A stretch of 64,000 nt of DNA from CFX5 sp023384495 (GCA_048499455.1 JASNZV010000001.1:806001-870000); one strand, 5' to 3'. Positions 34,668-43,287 are shown, counted from the first letter of the stretch. Numbers and translations: made by a program. The notes: a model not told the origin generated them from the letters alone.

Positions 34668-35492
34668 ATGCACTTCGATATTTTTACGCTCTTTCCACAG
34701 ATGTTTGTCGGCCCGTTCGCCGAAAGCATTATTCAGCGTGCGCTGGCCAACAATCTAGTTTCGGTAGCGTTGCACAATATTCGCGACTATACCACCGACC
34801 GCCACCATGTCTGCGATGACACCCCCTATGGCGGCGGCGGCGGCATGGTGATGAAGCCCGAACCGATCTTTCGCGCCGTGGAGACTGTGCTGACGCGCCC
34901 GCCGGGCTGGGTTCTCGGCCCGGAAGATGCCTATCACAACCTTCCACCGTGGGACGTGGAGGCGCCGCCTTCCCCCCCCGAAGGGACGCCCATCATCCTG
35001 CTTTCGCCGCAGGGCCGGCTGCTCAACCAGCGCATTGTGGACGAGTTGAGCGCGCACCGCCGCCTGGCGCTGGTCTGCGGTCGCTACGAAGGGGTCGACG
35101 CGCGCGTGGCCAGCCAATTGGTCACCGACGAGATCAGCATCGGCGACTATGTGCTCAGTGGGGGGGAACTGGCCGCCATGGTGCTGGTGGACGCCATCAC
35201 GCGGCTCTTGCCCGGCGCGTTGGGGGACGCCCTGGGCTCACACCAGGACAGCCATTCTCCGGGGTTGAGCGGCCTGTTGGAGGGGCCACACTATACCCGA
35301 CCGCCGATCTTTCGCAACGAAGCCGCACCCGAGATTCTGTTTAGCGGCCATCATGCCAATGTGCGCAAGTGGCGGCGCGAACAGGCGCTTCTCACAACCC
35401 TGCGCCGCCGGCCCGACCTCCTCGAACAAGCTGAGCTGAGCTCGAACGATCTGACCTTTCTCCGGCAACATGGCTGGCAACCGCAGCCATAG
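34668..35492 (+). CDS. trmD: tRNA (guanine-37-N1)-methyltransferase TrmD
   Basis: 274 residues of the SPOUT fold. The start FDIFTLFPQMF is diagnostic. The trefoil-knot motifs follow: PYGGGGGMVMKPEP, IILLSPQGRLLNQ, LVCGRYEGVDARV and DEISIGDYVLSGGELAA. The conserved DSHSPGLSGLLEGPHYTRP motif is present. It makes m1G37 in tRNA. A Pro-rich insertion (about 85-105) is a little longer than usual. Unlike many bacteria there is no rpsP, rimM or rplS next to it. ATG 34668 is where homology begins. Confidence 0.96.
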   Translation: MHFDIFTLFPQMFVGPFAESIIQRALANNLVSVALHNIRDYTTDRHHVCDDTPYGGGGGMVMKPEPIFRAVETVLTRPPGWVLGPEDAYHNLPPWDVEAPPSPPEGTPIILLSPQGRLLNQRIVDELSAHRRLALVCGRYEGVDARVASQLVTDEISIGDYVLSGGELAAMVLVDAITRLLPGALGDALGSHQDSHSPGLSGLLEGPHYTRPPIFRNEAAPEILFSGHHANVRKWRREQALLTTLRRRPDLLEQAELSSNDLTFLRQHGWQPQP

Positions 35493-35624
35493 GGCTGGTC
35501 GAGGTTACAACTCTTTGATTATAGGCAGGTGGGGGAGTTCAGACAAATTGATGAAACGCAATACAGCTTGACGGTTGCTCTGCTCAAACCACCTCTGCCA
35601 ACGGCGCAACAGCGACCATAGCCC

Positions 35625-36539
35625 TCATAGTTTCAACCCGCTCATCACCACACCTGAGATAAAGTAGCGCTGCGCCACGGCGAAGAGGGCGAGCACGGGA
35701 ACGGTCATCATGGCGGCGGCGGCCATGAGCAGGTGGTCGCGCGGGTCTGTGGTTTCGAGGGGGATATATTGGAAGAAGCGCATCCCTACCGCGGCCGTGT
35801 AGAGCCGTGCGGTGTTGAGATAGATGAACGGCCCAAAAAAGTCGTTCCAATCATTGAGAAAGGTGAGAATGGCCACCGTTGTCAATGCCGGCTTCATCAG
35901 CGGGGTGATGATCCGCCAGAGGATCTGGAACGGATTGGCGCCGTCGATGGTGGCTGCTTCGTCTAGATCGCGTGGGACGCTCATAATGAACTGACGCAGC
36001 AGAAAGATCATAAACGCGCCCCCGCCCAGCCAGGCGCCGACGGTCAGGGGCACATAGGTGTCGATAAACTTCAGCCGATACCAGAGCAGATATTGCGGGA
36101 TCAGCGTCACTACACCGGGGATCATCATCGTCCCCAGCATGAGGACGAACCAGATATTCTTGCCCACAAAGTTGAAGCGGGCAAAGGCGTAGGCTGTCAT
36201 CGTGGCCGTGATAATGGTGCCGGGGATGGTGATGGCGATAATGAGAAAGCTGTTGAGCATCCACCGGCCAAAGGGGGCGGCCTCAAAAACCTTGGTGTAG
36301 TTGGCCCACTGGGGCTCGCGAGGCCAGAGATGCGGCTCATATGAGCGCAATTCTTGCCATGTTTGCAGCGAGCTAGAGACCGTCCAAAAGAGGGGGAAGG
36401 CAAAGAGCAGTCCAGCCACCGTCAGCAGCACGTAGGCAATGACCTTGCTCATGAGCTGGCGCCGGCGCGACGCCTGCGAGGCGCTGTAGTCGCGTTGTGT
36501 GCTTTGGGGTGGCGTCATGGTTTTTGCGGTGGTCGCCAT
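35625..36539 (-). CDS. Sugar ABC transporter permease (MalG type)
   Basis: 304 residues with six membrane segments. The coupling loop EAATIDGANPFQILWRIITPLMKP is the EAA motif that docks the ATPase. The N-terminal tail is about 35 residues and Gln/Arg-rich. The start at ATG 36539 has GGGGAG upstream and overlaps closely with the preceding permease stop (8 bp). It is the third gene of the binding protein-MalF-MalG type unit. The open frame upstream is only a shadow. No ATPase gene follows, so a shared MsmX/UgpC-like ATPase from elsewhere must energise it (inference). Confidence 0.93.
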   Translation of the reverse strand: MATTAKTMTPPQSTQRDYSASQASRRRQLMSKVIAYVLLTVAGLLFAFPLFWTVSSSLQTWQELRSYEPHLWPREPQWANYTKVFEAAPFGRWMLNSFLIIAITIPGTIITATMTAYAFARFNFVGKNIWFVLMLGTMMIPGVVTLIPQYLLWYRLKFIDTYVPLTVGAWLGGGAFMIFLLRQFIMSVPRDLDEAATIDGANPFQILWRIITPLMKPALTTVAILTFLNDWNDFFGPFIYLNTARLYTAAVGMRFFQYIPLETTDPRDHLLMAAAAMMTVPVLALFAVAQRYFISGVVMSGLKL

Positions 36540-36546
36540 TGCTTGC

Positions 36547-37488
36547 TTACTCCCCGTAATAAAAGACCCACCGTTTGGACAGTTGCATCTGCACAATGGT
36601 GAGCGCCACAATGATAATGGCAAAAAACCAGGCCAGCGCCGCCGCATACCCCATGTTGAAGTAATCGAACGCGTGCTTCCAGATGTGGAGCGCATAGAAC
36701 CAGGTGGCGAAGCCCGGCCCGCCCTCGGTAGCGACAAAGGCGGCGGCAAAGGTCTGCAACGCGCCGATGATGCCCAGCACCGTGTTAAAGAAAATTGTCG
36801 GCGTCAATAGGGGGATGGTCACGTTGCGGATGCGTTGCCAGGCGTTGGCGCCATCGATGGACGCCGCATCATAGAGCTCGGTGGGGATGCCTTGCAGCCC
36901 AGCCAGAAAGATGATCATCTGTGTGCCGCCGATGGTGCCCCACAGCCGCATGATGATCAGCGAGGGGATGGCCCAGTTGCGGTCGCTAAACCAGCCGGGC
37001 GGGTTGATCTCAATCGCCCGCAGCGCCTGGTTCACAATGCCAAAGTCGGCGTTGAGCAACCACTTGAAGAGGATCACCGACGCCACCAGCGGCACCAGCG
37101 ACGGCATGAAGAAGAGCGTCCGGTAGATGGCGACCCCGCGCAGCTTGGCGTTGAGCATGATCGCGAGCAGCATCGAACCGAGCACCCCCAGCGGCACCGC
37201 CACCACCGAGAAATAGAACGTGCGCCACAGCGAGGGCCAGAAGAGCTGGTCGCCCGTGAACATGCGGGTGTAGTTGCCGGCCCCGATCCACCTGGGCGGG
37301 CTGAGCACCGAATATTCGGTAAAGCTCAAATAGAGTGAATAGAGCCCCGGACCGACAAATAGGCCAAGAAACCCAACCAACCACGGCAACAAAAACAAGT
37401 AGCCATAGAGATTTTCACGCTGTTTTGCCCGTGACCACACCCGCGGGGTCGGGCGGGCGTCGGCGCCGCGAACTGTTGCGCTTGTCAT
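36547..37488 (-). CDS. Sugar ABC transporter permease (MalF/UgpA type)
   Basis: 313 residues with six membrane segments. The EAA loop is DAASIDGANAWQRIRNVTIPLLTP at about 215-240. LYSLYLSFTEYS and RWIGAGNYTRMF match the UgpA/LacF branch. The start at ATG 37488 is preceded by GGAGAGGG. Translation is linked to the downstream MalG-type gene. A long palindrome separates it from the binding-protein gene upstream, which probably lowers its expression relative to that gene. Confidence 0.93.
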   Translation of the reverse strand: MTSATVRGADARPTPRVWSRAKQRENLYGYLFLLPWLVGFLGLFVGPGLYSLYLSFTEYSVLSPPRWIGAGNYTRMFTGDQLFWPSLWRTFYFSVVAVPLGVLGSMLLAIMLNAKLRGVAIYRTLFFMPSLVPLVASVILFKWLLNADFGIVNQALRAIEINPPGWFSDRNWAIPSLIIMRLWGTIGGTQMIIFLAGLQGIPTELYDAASIDGANAWQRIRNVTIPLLTPTIFFNTVLGIIGALQTFAAAFVATEGGPGFATWFYALHIWKHAFDYFNMGYAAALAWFFAIIIVALTIVQMQLSKRWVFYYGE

Positions 37489-37537
37489 CCCTCTCCATTC
37501 CTCAAGATCATACCGAAAACGCAACCATGACAGAGTA

Positions 37538-37600
37538 TCGTGCGTGACCCATTGTGCAAGTTGTGGGATTGACCACACGCGCCTCATGGGTCACGCACGA
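37538..37600. repeat. Long perfect palindrome between sugar-binding protein and permease genes
   Basis: TCGTGCGTGACCCAT (37538-37552) and ATGGGTCACGCACGA (37586-37600) are exact inverted copies, with a nested TGTGG/CCACA in the loop. On the minus transcript it falls 11 bases after the binding-protein stop. It fits the known arrangement where a stem-loop after the binding-protein gene stabilises its mRNA and reduces permease expression. Confidence 0.85.
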
Positions 37601-37611
37601 CGGCTTCTCGA

Positions 37612-38964
37612 TCACGCCGCGGCCGGCATATCGAGCACCATTTGAATGTTGTTGTGCAGGTCTTCCAACCCCTTTTCAAACGGGATCGGCTGGTTGGCGT
37701 CCATCATCAGCGTCATCCACTGGGCGCAGGCGTCGGTATACTCGCGCCCGCGCGAGTTGGCCGGCGCATGGGCCGGGATCCCATTCTCCAAATTGGGGAT
37801 AAACCACTCATGCACCGGGTCTTGTTCGATGAGCAAATTCACCACATCAGGGCGCACAAATGCGCCTTGCCCGGCCACCAGGTTGAAGCTGTAGCAGCCA
37901 TCGGTGTTGGTGATGTGTTTCAGGAATTGGAACGCCTCTTGGGGATGCTTCGACTCTTTGAGGATATTCCAGGTGCCGCCGCGGATCTGTGAGGGGTAGC
38001 GGCCATTGTTGTCGGTGGGCAAGAGACCCTGGTGCACCCGCGCCACACTCTCATCCTGGATGCCGCGCTTGACATTGCGCACATTGAGCGAACCGGACCA
38101 GTTCATCGTGACCCGGCCTTCCATCTGCGCAGTGTCGATATTGTCGATCGTGCCTGGCGCCGGCAGAATCTTGTCTTCGACCGCAATTTTGTACGCCCAG
38201 CGCAGCCCTGCCTGCGCGTTCTCATCTTCAAGCAGCAGACATTGCGTGCCCTCAGCGTTGATCAGATCGCCGTTGAATGCCCGACAGAGCGTCACCAGCC
38301 CGGCTTCACCCCAGCTCATGTTGAGGCCAAAGCGCTCGTTCTCCTTATAGAGGCGGTGCGCCCATTCGGCGTAGGTCTCCATCGGCGTATCGTGCGCGAT
38401 TGGGTCAGGCAACTCGATGCCCTCTTCTTCAAAATGGACAGCATTGATCACAAAGGTGTCGAACCCCGCCCAACCCCAACTGGGGAAGCCATAGAGGTTG
38501 CCCTGATAATGTTGCAAGACCATAAACTGTTCGAACCACTGGGAAAGGTCAGTATTGTCCGCCGCCACCAGATCATCAAGCGGGCCGATGATGTTACCGT
38601 TGATGGCGCGCCAGAAGTGAAAGTGCGACGGGTCAAACGCACAGATATCGCCCAGATCGCCAGCGGCAAACTGCGCATACATCTTGCCGTAATTGTCCTG
38701 CTGGCTGGAGCCGGTGAGCGGGCGGAACTCGATCTCTACGTTGGGGAACTGTTCCTGGAATGTTTCGATGCGTTCTTCATTCCAGCCGGTGCCGGGGCCG
38801 CGGAAGGTGTCCCACTTGAGCAGCACCTTGTCGCTGGCGGCGGCCTCACCACCGGTAGCGGGTTGGGGCGCCGCCGCGGGTGCGGCGCAGGCCGCCAATG
38901 TACCCAGGGCGGCTGCAGCGCCGGTCAGTTGCAAGAATTGACGGCGTGAGAGATTGTTCGACAT
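37612..38964 (-). CDS. Sugar ABC transporter substrate-binding lipoprotein, Tat-exported
   Basis: About 450 residues. The N-terminus has a twin-arginine motif (LSRRQFLQLTG) and a lipobox (LAAC), so it is probably exported folded and lipid-anchored. The mature part is a type 1 solute-binding fold: LLKWDTFRGPG, the YGFPSWGWAGFDTFVINA segment near residue 160 and the RYPSQIRGGTWNILKESKHPQ hinge region. The ligand is likely an oligosaccharide (family knowledge), not defined here. The AGGAGG site fits ATG 38964 best; ATG 38970 is also in frame. It is the first gene of its transport operon. Confidence 0.93.
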   Translation of the reverse strand: MSNNLSRRQFLQLTGAAAALGTLAACAAPAAAPQPATGGEAAASDKVLLKWDTFRGPGTGWNEERIETFQEQFPNVEIEFRPLTGSSQQDNYGKMYAQFAAGDLGDICAFDPSHFHFWRAINGNIIGPLDDLVAADNTDLSQWFEQFMVLQHYQGNLYGFPSWGWAGFDTFVINAVHFEEEGIELPDPIAHDTPMETYAEWAHRLYKENERFGLNMSWGEAGLVTLCRAFNGDLINAEGTQCLLLEDENAQAGLRWAYKIAVEDKILPAPGTIDNIDTAQMEGRVTMNWSGSLNVRNVKRGIQDESVARVHQGLLPTDNNGRYPSQIRGGTWNILKESKHPQEAFQFLKHITNTDGCYSFNLVAGQGAFVRPDVVNLLIEQDPVHEWFIPNLENGIPAHAPANSRGREYTDACAQWMTLMMDANQPIPFEKGLEDLHNNIQMVLDMPAAA

Positions 38965-39289
38965 CGTCATCGACCTCCTTTGGTCTTTCCGCGCTGATGG
39001 TTCGGTTGAATATCGCACAACGGTTGCTTTGACAACGCAATCAGGTTGAGTTGGATGCAAATCCGGACTTGCGTCTTCAAACAGGATTCAGCTAGAGCAA
39101 AAACAGAGCAAGATATCGAGTTGTGGCGCCACGAGGAGCGCTTGGGGCGTGTTGGCAAGGCCGCGCCGCAAACGTGTTCCCATTACATCACAACTTTAAT
39201 AGACCTGCAAGTTGCCGAAATGGCGCGGGTGTATAGGTGACAGTCACTTCAAAAGTGACTATCACCTCACCCAACGGCCTTTTTCGCCC
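38965..39289. other. Gene-free region upstream of the sugar transporter operon
   Basis: This divergent gap holds no convincing gene. A 64-codon open frame on the plus strand (39046-39240) has no homology or ribosome site. The only strong structure is the palindrome at 39235-39267. Promoter signals for the binding-protein operon were not identified with confidence. Confidence 0.5.
39235..39267. repeat. Palindrome, family D copy 1
   Basis: AGGTGACAGTCACTT and AAGTGACTATCACCT are arms of an almost perfect 33-bp palindrome with a CAA loop. A related copy lies at 41006. It is 23 bp upstream of the promoter of the LLM oxidoreductase gene, so an operator role is possible (weak inference). Confidence 0.75.
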
Positions 39290-39318
39290 TTGAGTTCGTC
39301 GGCTATTGCAGCTATACT
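39290..39318 (+). promoter_or_regulatory. Promoter of the LLM oxidoreductase gene
   Basis: TTGAGT (39290-39295), 17-bp spacer, TATACT (39313-39318). Initiation near 39325 gives a leader of about 47 bases to ATG 39372. Confidence 0.65.
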
Positions 39319-39371
39319 TACAGAAATTTCACACCAACATGGGAATGATGACACACCCGCAGGAGGAGACA

Positions 39372-40259
39372 ATGACCGCACCCGTTGGCCTCAACATCTG
39401 GTCTGGATTGGTGGGCGACACGATGCCATATATTGACGAAGTCGGCTCGTATTTTGAGTCGCTCTGGTTCCCCGACCATGTGCAGTATGGCGCAAAGAAC
39501 GTGGCCGAGGGCTGGAGTCTGCTGGCCTTTGCGTTGGCCCGCTATCCTGACAAGCTGCAGGGGCATCAGGTCTTGTGCAACAGCTTTCGCAACCCGGCGC
39601 ACCTGGCCAAAATGGCCGCCACCTGCCAGATCCTTTCGGGTGGGCGGGTGGTGTTGGGCATTGGGGCTGGGTGGAATGAAGAGGAGTATCACGCCTACGG
39701 CTGGCCCTTCCCCAAGACATCGGCGCGCGCTGCCGAGCTGGCCGAAGCGATCCAGATCTGCCGCCTCATGTGGAGCGAAAGCCCCGCCACATTTGAGGGC
39801 AAACATTATCAGATTCGCGATGCCTATTGCCACCCGCACCCCAACCCCGCCCCGCCGATCATGGTGGGGGGGATGGGTGAGAAATATATGCTCCGTGTGG
39901 TGGCGGAACACGCCGATTGGTGGAACTATATCTACACCGACCGCGCAACCTATGCGCACAAACAGAATGTGCTCAAAAACCACTGCCTGGCCGTCGGCCG
40001 GGATTATGACGAGATTGTACAGGTGGTGGCTTCGCATATTTTGGTGGGCGAAACCGAGGCCGACCTCAAGCGGATGGCCGAGCAGCCTCATGTGCGGCCT
40101 ACCAGCGCCAACGGCTTTGCCGGCGCGCCAGCGCAGGTGATAGAGATGCTTCACGCGGCGCTGGCCCAGGGCGCGCACCGCATCAACGTCGCCTTTGCCG
40201 ACACCCCCCGCCTGGAAAGCACCCAACTCTTTATCGAGGAAGTGTTGCCCTATCTATAG
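39372..40259 (+). CDS. LLM-class flavin-dependent (possibly F420) oxidoreductase
   Basis: 295 residues of the luciferase-like TIM-barrel family. Typical blocks: ESLWFPDHVQ near the start, LLAFALARYPDKLQ, RNPAHLAKMAATCQILSGGRVVLGIGAGWNEEEY (binding region at about 80-112), then PPIMVGGMGEKYMLRVVAEHADWWN. It uses FMN or F420 to oxidise or reduce a small molecule; the choice of cofactor cannot be read with certainty. The start follows GGAGGAG by 6 bases, which rules out the longer frame from 39306. It ends in a strong hairpin. Confidence 0.9.
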   Translation: MTAPVGLNIWSGLVGDTMPYIDEVGSYFESLWFPDHVQYGAKNVAEGWSLLAFALARYPDKLQGHQVLCNSFRNPAHLAKMAATCQILSGGRVVLGIGAGWNEEEYHAYGWPFPKTSARAAELAEAIQICRLMWSESPATFEGKHYQIRDAYCHPHPNPAPPIMVGGMGEKYMLRVVAEHADWWNYIYTDRATYAHKQNVLKNHCLAVGRDYDEIVQVVASHILVGETEADLKRMAEQPHVRPTSANGFAGAPAQVIEMLHAALAQGAHRINVAFADTPRLESTQLFIEEVLPYL

Positions 40260-40263
40260 AACG

Positions 40264-40294
40264 GAGAGCGCAGAACAAGCTGTTCTGCGCTCTC
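40264..40294. terminator. Hairpin terminator between the LLM and MBL genes
   Basis: GAGAGCGCAGAACA and TGTTCTGCGCTCTC are exact 14-bp arms with a three-base loop, between convergent genes. There is little T-tract on the plus side, so it may act partly as an mRNA end-stabiliser. Confidence 0.75.
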
Positions 40295-40320
40295 ATTCGT
40301 GGCTCGTTTTTCTTGCCTGT

Positions 40321-40977
40321 TTATTGGATGGGCTGGAGCAGCACCACCTGTGTCTCTTCGGGCAGCGACGAGCGAGACGCTTTGTACATTTCTTGGGCAT
40401 CGGGCGCAGCGGCGCCAAATTCCTTGAGGAATTTATCCACCGGCTCCAGCCCACCGGCGAGCTCATCATTCAGCCCGCCCTGGCGGTAGTGCATGGGGAT
40501 CACCACCTTGGGCTCGAAGAGGCCAATCACCTCAACGGCGCGGGTCGGGTCTAATGTTTCGCCGCCACCGACGGGCACCAACAGCACATCGACATCACCG
40601 ATGTTGAGCTCTTCGATTTCCGCCTGGGTAGGCAGCTCGCCAATATCTCCCAAGTGACCGACCGTCAGGTCGCCAAAGTCGAAGAAAAAGATGACGTTGC
40701 GTTCGCTGGCGGCGCGTGTCGCCTTGCGGTGATAGGTGGTGGCGCCGGTGACAAAGATGTTCTTCACTTCGTATTCGCCGGGGCCGCGTAGCACCTTGGG
40801 CTCACCTTGAACCCTGTCGATGGCGTTGTGGCCGGGCCGGTCGTGGCTCACGGTGACAATGTCGGCGCGTACTTTGGGCAGCGTCAGCCCCACACTGCGG
40901 TCATATGGATCGCAAAGCACCACACTGCCGCCTTCGCGCAGCCGAAAACACGAAAGGCCATACCAGGTAATGTCCAT
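40321..40977 (-). CDS. MBL-fold protein, UlaG-like, with an altered metal motif
   Basis: 218 residues of the metallo-beta-lactamase fold in the UlaG-like branch. The start is DITWYGLSCFRLREGG, and later elements are GHLGDIGELP and VVIPMHYR. The metal motif normally H-x-H-x-D-H reads here H45-D-R-P-G-H50: the second His has become Arg and the Asp has become Gly. With two ligands missing, ordinary dinuclear zinc hydrolysis is unlikely, unless metal binding is remodelled. It converges on the LLM gene and is divergent from the PH-domain gene across 308 bp. Confidence 0.82.
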   Translation of the reverse strand: MDITWYGLSCFRLREGGSVVLCDPYDRSVGLTLPKVRADIVTVSHDRPGHNAIDRVQGEPKVLRGPGEYEVKNIFVTGATTYHRKATRAASERNVIFFFDFGDLTVGHLGDIGELPTQAEIEELNIGDVDVLLVPVGGGETLDPTRAVEVIGLFEPKVVIPMHYRQGGLNDELAGGLEPVDKFLKEFGAAAPDAQEMYKASRSSLPEETQVVLLQPIQ

Positions 40978-41005
40978 AGTTTTTCACCATTTTGCTAGCT
41001 TGTAG

Positions 41006-41061
41006 AGGTGACAGCCACTTTCAAAAGTCAATGTCACCTATATCAAATGTCACCTATATCA
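41006..41061. repeat. Palindrome family D copy 2 followed by a 16-bp direct repeat
   Basis: AGGTGACAGCCACTTTC with a TGTCACCT partner (to 41039) matches copy 1 at 39235. The right arm is duplicated: AATGTCACCTATATCA occurs at 41030-41045 and again at 41046-41061. Confidence 0.75.
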
Positions 41062-41214
41062 CTTGTCTGCTGAACTGTTGGAACAAATGTTTTGTCTACT
41101 ATACCGCAAGTTGACGCGGATGCCAAACGCGGGCCGCCCTTCAGTGTGGCGAAGGGCGGCGCCGGCATTGGTAACCCCTGGGAACGAATGAACGATTTCA
41201 TCGTTGCTGGCCGG

Positions 41215-41244
41215 TTGCGACGAACCGATGCGCAGTGTTATGAT
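41215..41244 (+). promoter_or_regulatory. Promoter of the PH-domain/inositol phosphatase unit
   Basis: TTGCGA (41215-41220), 18-bp spacer and TATGAT (41239-41244). Initiation near 41251 would leave a leader of about 35 bases carrying the GGAGG site. Confidence 0.55.
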
Positions 41245-41285
41245 AGCCGGCATTCTGACATGAAGTGCGAACGGAGGCGATACCT

Positions 41286-41837
41286 ATGGATCGAAATCAG
41301 GTGCGGCAGGTGATCACGGCCCAATTCTACCAGTCGTTGGCTGAAAACCGCGTGCAGGTACAGTCGATCCCCCAAGACGAGCTACAGGGCCTTGTCAATG
41401 CGCTGGCCGATGGCGTCTTTGCCGCGGTGGCCGCGCTGGAGGATGAAGCGATTGAAGAGGAGGCGCCTTCCACGGCGCGTGGCGTAGCGCCTGCGGAGCC
41501 TGCCAACGAGGTGAAGCTCTGGCGCGGGCGGCCTTTCTTAAGCATCGGTGTGATCTACGAGTTGACTTCGCAGCGGCTACGGATTATTCGTGGCATCTTT
41601 GGCAACGTCATCGAAGAGATCGAACTTGTGCGCGTCAAGGATACACGCGTCAAGCAACACGCCGGCGAGCGGATGTTGGATGTGGGCGACATCACCGTGA
41701 TCAGCACCGACCCCAGTACGCCCGAAAAGGTGCTCCACAATGTAAGCGACCCACTCGCGGTGCGCGAACTGATCCGGAATGCGACCATGGAAGAGAAGCA
41801 GCGCCGCGGGTTGCTCTATCGGGAAGAACTGAACTAA
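41286..41837 (+). CDS. Protein with C-terminal bacterial PH (YdbS/bPH2-like) domain
   Basis: 183 residues. An acidic helical N-terminus (about 1-75) is followed by a PH-like domain at about 76-165 (LWRGRPFLSIGVIYELTSQRLRI, then IEEIELVRVKDTRVKQ). Unlike YdbS it has no membrane segments, so it is probably cytoplasmic. The role is unknown; in related proteins this domain mediates binding to membranes or proteins. ATG 41286 has GGAGG 8 bases upstream. The next gene begins 5 bp after its stop. Confidence 0.8.
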   Translation: MDRNQVRQVITAQFYQSLAENRVQVQSIPQDELQGLVNALADGVFAAVAALEDEAIEEEAPSTARGVAPAEPANEVKLWRGRPFLSIGVIYELTSQRLRIIRGIFGNVIEEIELVRVKDTRVKQHAGERMLDVGDITVISTDPSTPEKVLHNVSDPLAVRELIRNATMEEKQRRGLLYREELN

Positions 41838-41842
41838 CAATC

Positions 41843-42673
41843 ATGAACCAACCCGTAGACATCGAAGCTGTAATCACAGCCACGCGCCGCGCCGGCCAAT
41901 TGGTGTCGGAGATGCGCCGCAATGGGCTGCGCAACATCCAGAGCAAGTCCAGCGCCATCGACCTGGTGACCGAGGCGGACCTGGCGAGCGAAGCCTTTTT
42001 GCGCGAGGAGCTGAACAAACTCTTCCCCGCTGCCGGTTTTTGGGGGGAAGAAAGCAATCAGCAGCCCGACGCCGAGTTTTTCTGGCTGGTTGACCCCATC
42101 GATGGCACGGTCAACTACGCCAACGGGGTTGCGTTCTATTCGGTGACGGTCGCCCTCTACCATGCAGATGAGTGTCTGCTGGGCGTCACGGTGGAGCCGC
42201 CAGCGGGGCGCATCTATTGGGCGGCGGCGGGTGAAGGGGCCTTTCTGCGCGAACCAGGTGGCGACCAGCGGCGCCTGCGCGCCAATCAGGTGACTGGCCT
42301 GGAAAGGGCCTTTCTCACCACGGGCTTCCCCTATCACCGCGCCGAGAAGGCCGACAACAACCTGGCCGAGTTCGCCGCCTTTATCCGTCACAGCCAGGGG
42401 GTGCGCTGCATGGGCTCCGCTGCGCTCGACCTGGCCCACGTGGCCTCTGGCGCAATGGCGGGCTACTGGGAAGCATGGCTCAACCCGTGGGACGCCGCCG
42501 CCGGTGTGCTGTTGGTGCGCGAAGCTGGCGGTCTCGTGACCGATTATTGGGGTGCGCCGTGGCAATTGTCCAGTGCGACACTCGTCGCCAACAACGGCAA
42601 CGCCGACCTGCATCAGGCCATGCTTGCGGTGATTGCCCAGGCGCGCGCCCAGCTCGATCAGCCAAATGGGTGA
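41843..42673 (+). CDS. Inositol monophosphatase family protein
   Basis: 276 residues. The three metal sites of the family are present: GEES near residue 70, WLVDPIDGTVNYANG at about 81-95 and WDAAAGVLLVREAGG at about 213-227. It hydrolyses a phosphate monoester with Mg2+; inositol phosphate, histidinol phosphate or another sugar phosphate are possible. There is no specific indicator. It starts 5 bp after the PH-domain gene and is clearly co-transcribed. Confidence 0.93.
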   Translation: MNQPVDIEAVITATRRAGQLVSEMRRNGLRNIQSKSSAIDLVTEADLASEAFLREELNKLFPAAGFWGEESNQQPDAEFFWLVDPIDGTVNYANGVAFYSVTVALYHADECLLGVTVEPPAGRIYWAAAGEGAFLREPGGDQRRLRANQVTGLERAFLTTGFPYHRAEKADNNLAEFAAFIRHSQGVRCMGSAALDLAHVASGAMAGYWEAWLNPWDAAAGVLLVREAGGLVTDYWGAPWQLSSATLVANNGNADLHQAMLAVIAQARAQLDQPNG

Positions 42674-42684
42674 TACGGCGAGGG

Positions 42685-42760
42685 ACAGCCAGCTCAAAAT
42701 CGGGTGGGACGGTGGAATGCGTTTCCGTGATGCCGATTGGCGCAGTGCGTTTGAGGTAAC
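42685..42760. repeat. Possible degenerate family C element
   Basis: AGCTCAAAATCGGGTGG near the left and GGCGCAGTGCGTTTGAGG near the right resemble the ends of family C copies at 44302 and 48820. The match is partial, and it may be chance. Confidence 0.4.
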
Positions 42761-42846
42761 GCCAGGTCCCACCTTTCGCCCGGCCGTCACGCTACCCGTT
42801 CAATCGCCTTGCCCCCCATGACCATCCATGCAGAAAGGAGCCGGCC

Positions 42847-43269
42847 ATGCCATCCATGTCCATCTCACAGATAGCCGAGTTTTTGCGGCCACCGCGCCAC
42901 GCCATTTTGGCGACGAATGGGCGCGATGGCTCCCCACAACTCAGCCCCGTCTGGTATCTGTACGACGGTGGAGATCTGCTCATCAGCGCCGGCGCAACCA
43001 CCGCCAAAGTGCGCAACCTGCGCCGCGACCCAAAGCTGAGCGTCTGCATCGACGGCGGCCACCCGGACGCCCGCTATGTGGTCATCTACGGTCGCGCCAC
43101 CCTCGTCGAGCCGGATGAGCCGCTGCAAGAGGAGACTCGCTGGCGCATCATTCGGCATTATTATGAGACGGAAGCCGAGGCGCGCCAATATTATGAGTCG
43201 ATCCGTGGTTCCCAAAGTGTGCTCATCGTGGTCACACCCGATAAAATCTTGAGCCAGGACTTTACCTAA
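42847..43269 (+). CDS. PPOX-class (pyridoxamine 5'-phosphate oxidase-like) F420/FMN-dependent enzyme
   Basis: 140 residues of the split-barrel flavin fold. AILATNGRDGSPQLSPVWYLYDGGDLLI is the canonical start, and AKVRNLRRDPKLSVCIDG follows, then VVIYGRATLVEP. The size suits the F420-dependent PPOX branch (TIGR03618-like). The substrate is unknown. AAGGAG lies 7 bases before ATG 42847. The aldolase gene starts 18 bp after its stop, so they share a transcript. Together with the LLM enzyme at 39372 it hints that the organism uses F420 (inference). Confidence 0.9.
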   Translation: MPSMSISQIAEFLRPPRHAILATNGRDGSPQLSPVWYLYDGGDLLISAGATTAKVRNLRRDPKLSVCIDGGHPDARYVVIYGRATLVEPDEPLQEETRWRIIRHYYETEAEARQYYESIRGSQSVLIVVTPDKILSQDFT

Positions 43270-43287
43270 AACCAGGGAGAACCGATC

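Larger units (their letters stand above)
40978..41285. other. Divergent gap with a tandem-repeat palindrome and a promoter
   Basis: No gene is seen. It contains the family D palindrome copy 2 (41006-41061) and a promoter at 41215-41244 for the PH-domain gene. A 64-codon minus-strand frame at 41059-41253 has no support. Confidence 0.55.
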
